From the NCBI GenBank assembly GCA_026785765.1, contig JAJAZK010000624.1:1-17819 (forward strand): DNA of 17,819 nt, in the 5' to 3' direction. Positions 1-8,094 of this stretch are shown piece by piece (the stretch's first letter is position 1; every line of letters starts with the position of its first letter). The notes beneath the pieces were generated by a model. It was not told the DNA's origin and did not search any database. It saw only the letters and a list, made by a program, of their open reading frames with translations. The position numbers and the translations under genes were made by a program. The stretch is from Rhodoferax sp. (GTDB taxonomy: Bacteria > Pseudomonadota > Gammaproteobacteria > Burkholderiales > Burkholderiaceae_C).

Positions 1-1255
1 CGGCGCGTACGAAGTCGGCATCCGTCAGTGCCAGCAGCGCAGCTTCATCGGCCACAGGGAAGCCAGCCGATCGCGCAGCGGCCAGCAGCTCAGTGCCCGC
101 AGCGTCGGTAAGTTCGTGACTCCAGCGGTCACGCTCCGGGCGCCAGACCAGGTCGGCCTGCGCAGTGTGGCGCACCACCACCACGGCATCGACACGTGGC
201 TTTGTTCTCACCAGCGCCTCGGCAACTGAGGTGCGCACGCGCGAGGCCTCGGCCGCGTTGAGCTGGCCGGTCCGGCCAAGGTCGCGCAGCGCGCGGCCCA
301 CGCCGCGCATTGCATCGCTGCGTTGCACCGTCACTTCGCCGGCGAGCGTATCGTCCACGGTGGCGAGCACCTGCCGTGCGTCTTCGGGCTTCAGACCCAG
401 GGTGTCCAGGCGCTGGGCGATCGTGGCGCGTACCGTGACCACCGGTACGTAGTCATCGAGCGCCGGGTCGGTGTAGGCGGTCTTGAACGGCACTATCTGC
501 GCGTTGCGGTAGCCGCCGTCGGCGGTGATGACAATGCGCGCGCCAGCATCGTGGATGCGATCCGACAGTGTCTTGTCCGAGAAGCCACCGAACACCGGCG
601 TGTAGACCACGCCGATGCGCTTCGCCCCTTCGGTCCAGAACAGTTGCTGCGGGATGTTGGGCAGATTCAGCGCGATGCGGTCACCCGCCTTCAGGCCCAG
701 TGCCTGCAGCGCGAGTGCGCACTTGGCGGTCTCGAGCAGCAGTTCCTTGCGCGTGATGGCGTACGAGTCAACCGGCGCGCCGCGCCCGCCGTCCTGCGAC
801 ATATCCCAGCGGTCGCCCTCGAACAGGAACGCCGCCTCGGCACCGAAGCCGGCCAGCACATGGCGGTCGACCTCGTTGAAGCAGGCGTTGGTGCGGCCGC
901 CCTCAAACCACTTCCAGTGCGGTGGCTCGTCGTCGTTGAAGGCGCGCGCCCAGGGCTGGAAGTCGGCACCGAGTTCAGCGCTGGTCGCCAAACCACTGCT
1001 GGCATCCCAGCCGGCCCAGCGGCCTGCAGCTTGGTCAAAGCTGAGCCAGGCGCCAGCCGGTCCAATACCGGGGACACCAATTGCACCCGCCACGAACCAA
1101 TGAATCTGACCTTTGGCGATGGCCCCGTGGAAGGCGCCGGGGTCGGCCAATGCGGCAGCGCGCTGGCGCTCCCAGTCGGCGCGGCTGTGCACCGGGTTCA
1201 CCTGCGCCGCGGGCAGCGGCCGGTTGTGTTGAAGGGGTGTAGCGATATCGTTCAT
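1..1255 (-). CDS. Propionyl-CoA synthase-type AMP-forming acyl-CoA ligase, N-terminal part (runs off left edge)
   Basis: This is the start of an acetyl/propionyl-CoA synthetase-like enzyme. Such ligases activate a short-chain acid to an acyl-AMP and then to an acyl-CoA in the cytoplasm. The frame is open for 418 codons from the ATG at 1255 to the window edge. The residues around 191 onward (GDRIALNLPNIPQQLFWTEG, then YTPVFGGFSDKTLSDRIHDA) are the ACS-type acceptor region. A stretch of roughly 100 residues before a V-V-V-V-R-H-T segment is longer than in ordinary acetyl-CoA synthetase. The N-terminal segment (FHGAIAK...IHWF) and this insert are features I associate with propionyl-CoA synthase, the ligase-hydratase-reductase fusion of 3-hydroxypropionate metabolism. 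The ATP P-loop and any fused crotonase or reductase domains would lie beyond the edge, so the trifunctional assignment is inferred. An ordinary AcsA-like ligase is the alternative. Confidence 0.72.
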   Translation of the reverse strand, partial: MNDIATPLQHNRPLPAAQVNPVHSRADWERQRAAALADPGAFHGAIAKGQIHWFVAGAIGVPGIGPAGAWLSFDQAAGRWAGWDASSGLATSAELGADFQPWARAFNDDEPPHWKWFEGGRTNACFNEVDRHVLAGFGAEAAFLFEGDRWDMSQDGGRGAPVDSYAITRKELLLETAKCALALQALGLKAGDRIALNLPNIPQQLFWTEGAKRIGVVYTPVFGGFSDKTLSDRIHDAGARIVITADGGYRNAQIVPFKTAYTDPALDDYVPVVTVRATIAQRLDTLGLKPEDARQVLATVDDTLAGEVTVQRSDAMRGVGRALRDLGRTGQLNAAEASRVRTSVAEALVRTKPRVDAVVVVRHTAQADLVWRPERDRWSHELTDAAGTELLAAARSAGFPVADEAALLALTDADFVRA

Positions 1256-1585
1256 CCCGGGAGTCCGTTTTCTTTGCGGGGCATGGTCACGGCCGGCGCT
1301 GCATCAGCACCGCGTGGTCGGGATCGAATATGTGTTCAGGGATCGAAAATGTAACCGAATGGAACTTAGTATCCCATCAAAAATCGGCCTCCCAAGGCAA
1401 GCAAATCCTCAGTCGCCGGTCTGATTCTTCAAAACTTCCCTGGTCGTTGCGTCAACATCCACGAATCGACACGGTTGTCGCCCCCAAGTACAGGCCAACC
1501 TCCAGTGCGGCTTTCATCGCACTTCAACTCCGCAGGTTCACCACACGATTTGCGGATCAGGGGCGCGGGCTCGCCTCGACCTGCC
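1256..1585. other. 330-bp intergenic region upstream of the acyl-CoA ligase
   Basis: No credible gene is present; the frames crossing it are shadows of neighbouring genes. It lies between the 3' end of the methyltransferase and the start of the ligase, so it should hold the ligase promoter. The only structure I see is a pair of 14-bp direct repeats close to the ligase start, listed separately. I could not fix a convincing -35/-10 pair or a hairpin terminator for the methyltransferase. Confidence 0.6.
1320..1352 (-). promoter_or_regulatory. Two 14-bp direct repeats upstream of the acyl-CoA ligase (possible tandem operator)
   Basis: On the plus strand GGGATCGAATATGT (1320-1333) recurs as GGGATCGAAAATGT (1339-1352), 13 of 14 bases matching. 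The repeat period is 19 bp, about two helical turns, so two protein molecules could bind the same face of the DNA. The block lies 65-97 bp upstream of the ligase start codon at 1255 in otherwise non-coding DNA. A regulator binding site is an inference from position and spacing. Confidence 0.4.
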
Positions 1586-2221
1586 TCAGCCGCGCCGCCA
1601 AACGCTGGCCAGCCAAGGTTGTTGACCGCGTGGCAGTCCGGGCGGGCGGTAATAGTGCTCGAGTTCGTTGAAACCGGCCGCAGCAAGATACTCGCGCCAG
1701 GTGTCGAGATCATGGAAGGCGCCGTAGCGTTCGCCCTGCAGTCCCCGCTCGTTGTTGCCGCGCGGGTTCGAGCTGAACAACACGCCGTTCGGTTTGAGCG
1801 TCGCGTGCAACTGGCGCAGCACGCGCGGCAGCGCCTCGACCGGGACATGGAACAGCGAGGCGTTGGCGAACACGCCGTCAAAGCGCGCATCGGGCAGGTC
1901 CAGCTGCAAAAAGTCCTGCCGCCACACCTCGCAGCCAGTGTCGACGCGGGCCATCGTTGCCAGCGCCGCCGCGCCCTCCAGTCCGATCGCAACATGGCCC
2001 CGGGTTGTAAACGCCCGCAAGTCCCGGCCAGGGCCGCAGCCAAAGTCAAGAACCGTGAACGGAGGCTGGGCCACAACGTGCCTCAGCAAGGCCTCTACAT
2101 TCTGGCTCACATCGTGGCCCGCCGTGCCATCACGAAAGGATTCGGCGTTGCACTCGTAGTGGCGAATGGTCAGATCGGCCAGGTGCTGCGGCGTCAGCCG
2201 CTCAGCTCCAGACATAGCCAT
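1586..2221 (-). CDS. Class I SAM-dependent methyltransferase
   Basis: A 211-residue cytoplasmic Rossmann-fold methyltransferase; the substrate is unknown. Motif I, the SAM-binding glycine loop, is VLDFGCGPG at residues 57-65. The acidic residue of motif II sits in the following IGLE segment, and a motif IV-like FDGVFANASLFHVP region precedes the LKPNGVLFSS post-motif strand. The protein is about the size of a single methyltransferase domain with nothing fused. Two starts are possible, the ATG at 2221 and an in-frame ATG two codons later at 2215; neither has a clear Shine-Dalgarno sequence. It lies 93 bp downstream of the aminotransferase gene on the same strand, so the two may be cotranscribed. 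The call is secure at superfamily level only. Confidence 0.82.
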   Translation of the reverse strand: MAMSGAERLTPQHLADLTIRHYECNAESFRDGTAGHDVSQNVEALLRHVVAQPPFTVLDFGCGPGRDLRAFTTRGHVAIGLEGAAALATMARVDTGCEVWRQDFLQLDLPDARFDGVFANASLFHVPVEALPRVLRQLHATLKPNGVLFSSNPRGNNERGLQGERYGAFHDLDTWREYLAAAGFNELEHYYRPPGLPRGQQPWLASVWRRG

Positions 2222-2314
2222 ACTTTATGCCGTATTGACTGGCCAGTCTGACGTCACCTGGCAACGTCGGCAGGCTCACCTGCGGCGCCGCGCCCCGAAA
2301 CGCTGTGGCAATCA

Positions 2315-3556
2315 TCAAACGATGACCTCGTCGAGGTGGCTTATAAGCTGGTCCACCTCGCCCGGGGTGTTGTAGTGGGCCGCCGATACCCGTACCACGC
2401 CACCATAACGCTCGAGGCCCAGGCTGTCGATAAGACGCTTGGCGTAGAAGTCGCCAAAACGGATGCCGATGCCAAATTGATCCACATGGCTGACGATGGA
2501 CTCCGACTGCTGACCCTCGACCACAAAACTGACGGTGGGTACTCGCCTCCCGTCATCCGCATTCCGGCGCCCTATCACCCGCACGGCAACTTTTGAGGCC
2601 AGATAGTCCAACAGACGGTTGGCCAGGCGGTTCTCATGCACTTCGAACGCATCGAAAGCTGCCTGCATTTGCCGGCGCCGCGACCCGGCTGCACCCAGGC
2701 CTTTGCCAACATCAACCAGGTAGTCGCCAATGCCGATGCAGCCAAACGCCAACTCATAGTTCAGGTTGCCTGGTTGCAGCTTGTAGGGAATGGTCTGCGC
2801 GCTGATGAAATAGTGGTTCAAGCTGGCCAGGCCCAGCAGCAGTTCGCGCCGCCCCCACAACACCGCACAGTGCGGACCAAATACCTTGTAGAAGCTGAAC
2901 ACAACCACGTCGGCCCCACTGGCCACCACGTCCACCAGACGATGCGGCGCGTAAGCAACCGCGTCCACGCATAGCCGCGCGCCTGCAGCATGCACCAGCG
3001 CGGCCGCCTCGACCACCGGATTGACCGTGCCCAGGATGTTGGACGCATGGGTCATGGCCACCCACTTGACCCTGTCCGACAACAGGTTCTGGAGGTCTGC
3101 AAGGTCAAGTTCCAGCGTCTGCGGGTTCACATTCCAGAAGCGCAACACGGCGCCGGCCTGCTGAAAACGGGACCACGCGCCAATGTTTGCCTCGTGGTCG
3201 GTATTGGTCACGATGATCTCGTCACCGGGCCGAATTCCCGGCGCGATGGCATGGCCCAACTGAAACATCAGCGCCGTCGTGGAGCCACCCATCACCACTT
3301 CGTCATCGAAGGGCGCATTGATGAGTTCAGCAACCGCCTTGCGCGCCTGCAGCACCTTGGCGCTGGCGTCCTGCGAATGGGAATAACCTGCACCCAGCTG
3401 GACACTGCTGCTCAGCAGATAGTCGCGCACGCGGTCGGCGACGCGCCGAAGCACCATTGAGCCGCCGGCGTTGTCCAGGTACACAAAGCCACTGGCCAAG
3501 GCGGGAAACTCCGACCGGATGCGCTCAAGGTCAAGTTCAGTGTTGGGTGGTGGCAT
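2315..3556 (-). CDS. Class V aminotransferase, cysteine desulfurase-like protein without the catalytic Cys
   Basis: A 413-residue PLP enzyme of the aminotransferase class-V fold, in the group often labelled 'cysteine desulfurase-like'. The start is set at the ATG at 3556 (MPPPNTELDLERIRSEFPAL) because family similarity begins there; the frame stays open upstream to 3889, but that stretch does not look like this family. The cofactor lysine should be Lys224 in FSFYKVFGPH, with the preceding CVDAVAYAPHR segment supplying the Asp that contacts the pyridine ring. The phosphate-binding end is GGSTTALM. Where SufS/CsdA enzymes carry the mobile catalytic cysteine, this protein reads IRFGDFYAKRL, so a desulfurase reaction is not supported. 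The actual reaction is unknown. The gene is divergent from exbB, with 260 bp between the start codons. Confidence 0.82.
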   Translation of the reverse strand: MPPPNTELDLERIRSEFPALASGFVYLDNAGGSMVLRRVADRVRDYLLSSSVQLGAGYSHSQDASAKVLQARKAVAELINAPFDDEVVMGGSTTALMFQLGHAIAPGIRPGDEIIVTNTDHEANIGAWSRFQQAGAVLRFWNVNPQTLELDLADLQNLLSDRVKWVAMTHASNILGTVNPVVEAAALVHAAGARLCVDAVAYAPHRLVDVVASGADVVVFSFYKVFGPHCAVLWGRRELLLGLASLNHYFISAQTIPYKLQPGNLNYELAFGCIGIGDYLVDVGKGLGAAGSRRRQMQAAFDAFEVHENRLANRLLDYLASKVAVRVIGRRNADDGRRVPTVSFVVEGQQSESIVSHVDQFGIGIRFGDFYAKRLIDSLGLERYGGVVRVSAAHYNTPGEVDQLISHLDEVIV

Positions 3557-3816
3557 GCAAGGTTCTGAAGGTGGATGTTTCGGCGTCCGATTGTCTGCCA
3601 CTCCAGCAATGACGGTTGGGTCCTGATAGATGCCGAAAGCGACGCCGCGCAAACTGCCGCCACGCTGGTCCGTCGTGCTGCCGGGCAGCTGCCAGCATCG
3701 GTGTGCCAGGCACCGCTCCCGGTCATCGGTCCGCTCCGGGATTGCGGTTACATTCGGTGGCCTGACGCTCGCTCCACCCGGGCGGCTGCTGTCGAGTTGT
3801 TGGTGAAAGGAAATAC

Positions 3817-4671
3817 GTGGACCACTATCCTGCGCGGGCCTGTCGGCAACTGGCACTTGTAGTAGTGCTGCTGCTGGCGCCGCTGTCACTTCCTGTGTTT
3901 GGCCAACTGTCCCAACCGGTGGCGACGGCCTCTGCAGCGATTGGCAGCGCTGCCGCCAAGCCGGCCGCAGCCACGCCCATTGCGACTACGGCGGAGAATC
4001 CTTACGGCGTGCGAGCAGTTTGGCGCCAGGGGGACTGGGTAGCCAGAGGCACTTTGCTGGTCCTTGTGCTGATGAGCCTGTCAAGTTGGTACGTAATCGT
4101 GGTCAAGCTGTTTGAGCAAGCGCGCATCGGCCGCCAATCGAAGGCGCTTGACAAGGATTTCTGGAGTGGCGGATCGGTCCTTGAGAGTGCACACCGGCTA
4201 AGCGCCGACAGCCCGTTTCGTTACATCACCGAGAAGGCGCTTGACGGCGTGCAAAAGCACGAAGGACTGCGTGGTGCAATAGACTTCAATACCTGGCTCA
4301 CGCTAAGCATTCAGCGCGCCATGGCCAGCGTGCAGAGCCAATTGCAGGGTGGTTTGGCGGTACTGGCTACGGTCGGCTCGACCGCACCTTTTGTAGGACT
4401 GTTCGGCACCGTCTGGGGAATCTACAACGCCCTGATCAGCATCGGCCTGTCGGGTCAGGCCAGCATCGACAAGGTTGCCGGGCCGGTCGGCGAAGCCCTG
4501 ATCATGACTGCCATCGGCCTGGCCGTCGCCGTGCCGGCGGTGTTGGGATACAACTGGCTGGTACGGCGTAACAAGGCGGCGATGGACGACGTACAGGCGT
4601 TTGGCGGCGACCTGCACGCAGTGATGCTCGCCACCGCCGGACCTCGCCCGGCAGCCGGATTGCGCGCATGA
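3817..4671 (+). CDS. exbB: ExbB, TonB-system proton channel subunit
   Basis: ExbB is the polytopic subunit of the ExbB-ExbD-TonB complex, which couples the proton gradient to TonB-dependent outer-membrane transport. The start is a GTG at 3817 with a good Shine-Dalgarno (GAAAGGA, 3805-3811) five bases upstream. The 284-residue protein begins with a hydrophobic signal-like segment (about residues 11-29) and an Ala/Pro-rich linker, as in the longer ExbB type. Membrane helices follow at about 79-99, 177-203 and 222-248. The family motifs GLFGTVWGI (194-202) and EALIMTAIGLAVAVPAV (226-242) are intact. It leads a same-strand cluster exbB-exbD-exbD-tonB with gaps of 10, 53 and 11 bp, almost certainly one operon. 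No Fur-box-like sequence was recognised upstream. Confidence 0.93.
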   Translation: MDHYPARACRQLALVVVLLLAPLSLPVFGQLSQPVATASAAIGSAAAKPAAATPIATTAENPYGVRAVWRQGDWVARGTLLVLVLMSLSSWYVIVVKLFEQARIGRQSKALDKDFWSGGSVLESAHRLSADSPFRYITEKALDGVQKHEGLRGAIDFNTWLTLSIQRAMASVQSQLQGGLAVLATVGSTAPFVGLFGTVWGIYNALISIGLSGQASIDKVAGPVGEALIMTAIGLAVAVPAVLGYNWLVRRNKAAMDDVQAFGGDLHAVMLATAGPRPAAGLRA

Positions 4672-4681
4672 TGCCGACACC

Positions 4682-5110
4682 ATGGCAATGAGTTCGGGCC
4701 CTTTTGAGGGCAACGATGAAGTCATCAGCACGATCAATACAACGCCGCTGGTGGATGTGATGTTGGTATTGCTGATCATCTTCCTGATCACGATTCCGGT
4801 CGTCACCACGTCCATCCGGTTGTCGCTGCCCAAGGAGCGGGTGGAAGAAAGCCTGTCCAGGCCCGACAACATCATCATCTCGGTCGATGCCGCTGGCGCC
4901 ATGTACTGGTTCGACACCCGCCTGGCCAACGTGGACTCACTGGTAGAGCGGCTCCAGAAGGTGGCAATCCAGCAGCCGCAGCCTGCAGTGCAGATTCGAG
5001 GCGACGGCGCGGCGCGTTTTGAGGGAGTCGGCCGCGTGTTGTACGCCTGCCAGCGCGCCGGTATCGCCAGGGTGGCTTTCATCACCGAGCCGCCGGCGCC
5101 CGGTGGCTGA
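4682..5110 (+). CDS. exbD: ExbD/TolR family protein, first copy
   Basis: ExbD is the single-span partner that sits in the ExbB pore. The 142-residue protein has the usual plan: a short cytoplasmic N-terminus, one membrane helix at about residues 22-42, and a periplasmic domain. The motif NTTPLVDVMLVLLIIFLIT contains the essential proton-carrying aspartate, here Asp25. The periplasmic part ends with an ExbD-like GVGRVLYACQRAGIARVAFIT. It starts 10 bases after the exbB stop codon, with ATG codons at 4682 and 4688 both possible. A second ExbD follows directly, an arrangement seen in Xanthomonas and several Burkholderiales TonB clusters. Confidence 0.92.
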   Translation: MAMSSGPFEGNDEVISTINTTPLVDVMLVLLIIFLITIPVVTTSIRLSLPKERVEESLSRPDNIIISVDAAGAMYWFDTRLANVDSLVERLQKVAIQQPQPAVQIRGDGAARFEGVGRVLYACQRAGIARVAFITEPPAPGG

Positions 5111-5163
5111 GAACTTGCCGAGCCACCGCCGCTGACCATCCTTGCCACACATCGGACCCGATC

Positions 5164-5589
5164 ATGATGATGCCAATGCGTACCCCAGACCTCGCCGAGC
5201 CGGAGCTGCTGATGGAGATCAACACCACGCCGCTGATCGATGTGATGCTGGTCCTGTTGGTGATGCTGATCATCACGATTCCGATCCAGTTGCACGCGGT
5301 CAACCTGCAGTTTCCGGTGGCGGTGCCTGCGGCCGCCGTGGTCAGACCGACAACGGTGCAGATTGACATTGACGCCGCTGGCACAGTCACCTGGGACGGC
5401 ATTGCGCTCAGCCAGGCCGCAGTGGAAGAAAAGATGGCGGCGATCGCAACATTGCCGACGCAGCCTGAAGTACACCTGCGAGCGCACAAGGACGCCCAGT
5501 ACGCGGTTTTCGCCGGTGTCCTGGCCGGCTCCAGGCGTGCGGGCGTAACTACGATGGTGGTCGTCGGCAGCGAGCAGTTCATCAAGTAG
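5164..5589 (+). CDS. ExbD/TolR family protein, second copy
   Basis: A second ExbD-type protein of 141 residues. The membrane motif INTTPLIDVMLVLLVMLIIT is preserved, with the proton-carrying Asp26. The periplasmic domain (GTVTWDGIALSQAAVEEKM and on) is clearly diverged from the first copy, so this is an old duplication rather than a recent one. By analogy with exbD1/exbD2 systems the second copy may tune or add substrates rather than drive basic TonB function; that is inference. The start is uncertain among ATGs at 5164, 5167 and 5170. tonB follows 11 bases after the stop. Confidence 0.9.
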   Translation: MMMPMRTPDLAEPELLMEINTTPLIDVMLVLLVMLIITIPIQLHAVNLQFPVAVPAAAVVRPTTVQIDIDAAGTVTWDGIALSQAAVEEKMAAIATLPTQPEVHLRAHKDAQYAVFAGVLAGSRRAGVTTMVVVGSEQFIK

Positions 5590-5600
5590 CTGCGCGCCGC

Positions 5601-6335
5601 ATGGCAACCGCCACCACATACCGACCGCAAGACCCCTCCGGCCGCTGGCGCGGCCTGTTGGTAGTGCTGCTGCTGCACCTGTTGCTGGGCTGGCTGCTAC
5701 TGGATGCCACCCTCGACAAGCGTCTGGAATTGGCGAAAAAGCCACCCGAGGTGATCGTGATCCAGGAAGTACGCGTTGAGCGCGCGCCCGCGCCGCCCAT
5801 GCCACCGGTTCGCGATACCAAGCCGCAGGCGACGAAGGCAGCGCCATCCCAGGCTGGACCTACACCCGGCGGAGCCACACGCGCCGCCGTGGCGCCAGTC
5901 GAGATAGTGGCGCCACCCGTCGCAGTAGCGCCCATCAGCTCCACGCCGGTCGCCCCAACCGCTGCGCTGCCGGTTGCGCCACCAGCCGTGGCCGCAGCTG
6001 TGGTCACTGCGGTGGCGCCAGGACCGGCTTCGCCCGGAGCACCGGCGCCAGCGCCGATTGCTGCAGCGACTGGTACATCCGGCAGCGCAGATATCGGAGT
6101 AGCCTGCCCGACCCAAGTGCCACCAGAGACGCCGCTGCGGGCAAGCCGAAGCGGCACCACAGGCGTTGTCGTCGCACAGGCGGTGATCCGCAATGGCGCC
6201 GTTGCGGATGTCACCATCCTGTCCGGACCGGCGGTCTTCCACGCAGCGGTGCGCAACGCCATGCGGCAATACAAATGCAGCGTGAGTGCGGACGAGGCCG
6301 TGGTCACCCAACGCTTCGTGTTCAAGCTGGAATGA
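5601..6335 (+). CDS. tonB: TonB energy transducer
   Basis: TonB spans the periplasm and passes energy from ExbB/ExbD to outer-membrane receptors. The 244-residue protein has an N-terminal membrane anchor at about 18-36 that keeps the functionally important histidine (His26 in LLVVLLLHLLLG). A long Pro/Ala/Val-rich spacer fills about residues 49-165 and suits a periplasm-spanning rod. A C-terminal domain (about 166-244) contains GVVVAQAVIRNGAVADVTIL and a terminal TQRFVFKLE strand, as in TonB-box-binding domains. No clear Shine-Dalgarno precedes the ATG, so translation is probably coupled to the exbD copy just upstream. No TonB-dependent receptor gene is visible in the window, so the transported substrate cannot be inferred. 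Confidence 0.9.
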   Translation: MATATTYRPQDPSGRWRGLLVVLLLHLLLGWLLLDATLDKRLELAKKPPEVIVIQEVRVERAPAPPMPPVRDTKPQATKAAPSQAGPTPGGATRAAVAPVEIVAPPVAVAPISSTPVAPTAALPVAPPAVAAAVVTAVAPGPASPGAPAPAPIAAATGTSGSADIGVACPTQVPPETPLRASRSGTTGVVVAQAVIRNGAVADVTILSGPAVFHAAVRNAMRQYKCSVSADEAVVTQRFVFKLE

Positions 6336-6470
6336 ACCGCGGCCAAGCCGAAGACCGAGGCCTTGCGATTACAGTGGGTCTTAATCCGTTGCGGTATGTG
6401 GCGACAATGCTCGATCGATTGCGCCGCCATCGGTTTGTCGGGGCGACCAGCACACCCCAGGAATCTGCCT

Positions 6471-7601
6471 ATGACACTGTCGACACCACCTGTACCCGCC
6501 CCGATCGACCATTTCACCCACGCCAAGGAAAAGTTCCTGGAAGGACTGGAGTGTTTTGAAACGGCCCGCTTCGAGGACGCCGAGCGCTGTTTCCTGGCCT
6601 CGCTGGCATTAGTGCCAAATCGGGTATCCACTTTGGTCAACCTGGCGTCGACACGGCTCAAGTTGTCGCGCCCACAGGATGCACTGGACGTCGCCGACCA
6701 GGTGTTGGCCATCGAATCGGACAATCTGGAGGGCTGGTACCACCGCTCGACCGCATTGGCGCGCATCGGACGGCTGGAAGAGGCACTACCCGGCTTTGAC
6801 CGTACCCTGGCCATCGCACCCGACCTCGGACAGGCCTGGACCTACCGGGGCAGCGTCTTGCAGGAACTGGGCCACCTGAACGAAGCCGCCGAGTCATTTC
6901 AGCGCGCAATTGACAATGGTGCCGACCGGGAGCTCAACAGCTACTACCTCGCCGCTGTCAGCCCCCAGGCGACACCCGCCAGCCCGCCGCGGCATTATGT
7001 GGAAACACTGTTTGACGACTACGCCGCGCAGTTCGACGAACACCTGGTGGGTGTCCTGCACTACCAGGCCCACACGGTGCTGGTAAAAAACCTCGCCGCG
7101 CTGCAGCACAGCCGCTTCCGCTCCACGCTCGACCTGGGCTGTGGCACCGGCTTGTGCGGCCCGCTGGTCCGGCCCATGACCGACCGGCTCGCCGGGATCG
7201 ACCTCTCCGGCACCATGATGGCGAAGGCCGGCACGCGCGGGGTGTACGACGAGCTGGTGCAGGCCGACATCGTTGAACACCTGCGTGCCACCGACCAGCG
7301 GCATGACCTGGTGCTGGCAGCTGACGTTTTTATCTACGTGGGCGACCTGGAGCCAGTTTTCGACGCTGTAAAGCGCCTGCTCGATCCGGCTGGGGTGTTC
7401 TGCTTCTCGGTCGAATCCGACACCCCAAACGGCGCCGATTTCGCCTTGCTTTGCAGCATGCGCTATGCCCATTCCGAGCCCTACCTGATGGCACTGGCCA
7501 CACGACACGGGTTCGAAGTGCGCAAGGTGGTGCATGACCAGATTCGCCAAAGTGTCGATGAGCCGATCAACGGCTTGTTCATGTACCTCACGCTGCCGTG
7601 A
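6471..7601 (+). CDS. TPR-repeat SAM-dependent methyltransferase fusion
   Basis: A 376-residue two-domain protein. The N-terminal half (about residues 15-155) consists of tetratricopeptide repeats, visible as FEDAERCFLASLALVPN, PQDALDVADQVLAIESDN, LEEALPGFDRTLAIAPD and LNEAAESFQRAI. The C-terminal half is a class I methyltransferase with SAM motif LDLGCGTGLCGPL starting near residue 220, then GIDLSGTMM and DLVLAADVFIYVG. This matches the family known as 'predicted methyltransferase (contains TPR repeat)'. The target is unknown; TPRs usually bind protein. The ATG at 6471 is preferred over upstream in-frame starts because AGGA (6459-6462) lies eight bases before it and the TPRs begin soon after. 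It follows tonB by 135 bp and may or may not share its transcript. Confidence 0.88.
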   Translation: MTLSTPPVPAPIDHFTHAKEKFLEGLECFETARFEDAERCFLASLALVPNRVSTLVNLASTRLKLSRPQDALDVADQVLAIESDNLEGWYHRSTALARIGRLEEALPGFDRTLAIAPDLGQAWTYRGSVLQELGHLNEAAESFQRAIDNGADRELNSYYLAAVSPQATPASPPRHYVETLFDDYAAQFDEHLVGVLHYQAHTVLVKNLAALQHSRFRSTLDLGCGTGLCGPLVRPMTDRLAGIDLSGTMMAKAGTRGVYDELVQADIVEHLRATDQRHDLVLAADVFIYVGDLEPVFDAVKRLLDPAGVFCFSVESDTPNGADFALLCSMRYAHSEPYLMALATRHGFEVRKVVHDQIRQSVDEPINGLFMYLTLP

Positions 7602-7698
7602 TGCTGGGGCGCTTCGACGCCACGCTTCCTGCCCGACCCCGCCGAGTCCGTTCGCAAGCAGGGCAAAATGGCTCCACCCCAACTGCCCGGAGCACCCC

Positions 7699-8094
7699 AT
7701 GCACCCCAGCGTTTCCTATCCGCGCGAAGCCGGCACGCCGGTGTCGCATCTTCCGTTCAGCCCGGCTGTCAAGGTAGGCAACCTGGTTCTGGTTTCGGGC
7801 CAAGCCTCGGTGGACCTGAGCGGACAGATCGTCTCCGACAGCTTTGAAGGCGAGTTCCGCCGGTCGGTTGAGAACTTGCGCAAGGTGTTGCAATGCGCGG
7901 GATGTGACCTGACGCACGTGGTGCAGACGCGCAACTACGTGCGCGACGCGGACGACCTTCCATTGTTCAACCGCCTGTACCGTGAAACCTTCCAGGCGCC
8001 CTACCCCGCTCGCACCACCATCACCGGCTGCCTGTCACCGGCACTGCGCTTCGAGATCGAATGCATCGCGGTCGCCAATGGATTGACCGATTGA
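7699..8094 (+). CDS. RidA family (reactive intermediate/imine deaminase-like) protein
   Basis: A 131-residue protein of the RidA/YjgF/UK114 family; such proteins are trimeric and hydrolyse reactive enamine/imine intermediates from PLP enzymes. The ATG at 7699 has GGAG (7689-7692) six bases upstream, and the length is right for the family. The family pattern is visible: VLVSGQASVD near residue 33, TRNYVRD near 78, and the carboxylate-binding arginine in PYPARTTI at Arg105, with the acidic residues of FEIECIAV at the C-terminus. Arg105 suggests a catalytically competent member, although subfamilies differ in substrate. The longer frame starting at 7534 overlaps the preceding gene and is not favoured. 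Confidence 0.9.
   Translation: MHPSVSYPREAGTPVSHLPFSPAVKVGNLVLVSGQASVDLSGQIVSDSFEGEFRRSVENLRKVLQCAGCDLTHVVQTRNYVRDADDLPLFNRLYRETFQAPYPARTTITGCLSPALRFEIECIAVANGLTD

Noticed and set aside
323..1354. Long plus-strand open frame of 343 codons opposite the acyl-CoA ligase
   Set aside because: The translation has no recognisable family. The minus-strand frame over the same bases gives a clear acyl-CoA ligase, so this is an antisense shadow of a GC-rich gene.
3557..3889. N-terminal extension of the aminotransferase frame up to 3889
   Set aside because: It adds 111 residues with no family similarity and overlaps the exbB start on the other strand; the start at 3556 gives the expected length.
4303..6814. 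Long minus-strand frames opposite exbB, exbD and tonB
   Set aside because: Their translations are compositionally biased and match nothing, while the plus strand carries a coherent four-gene TonB operon.
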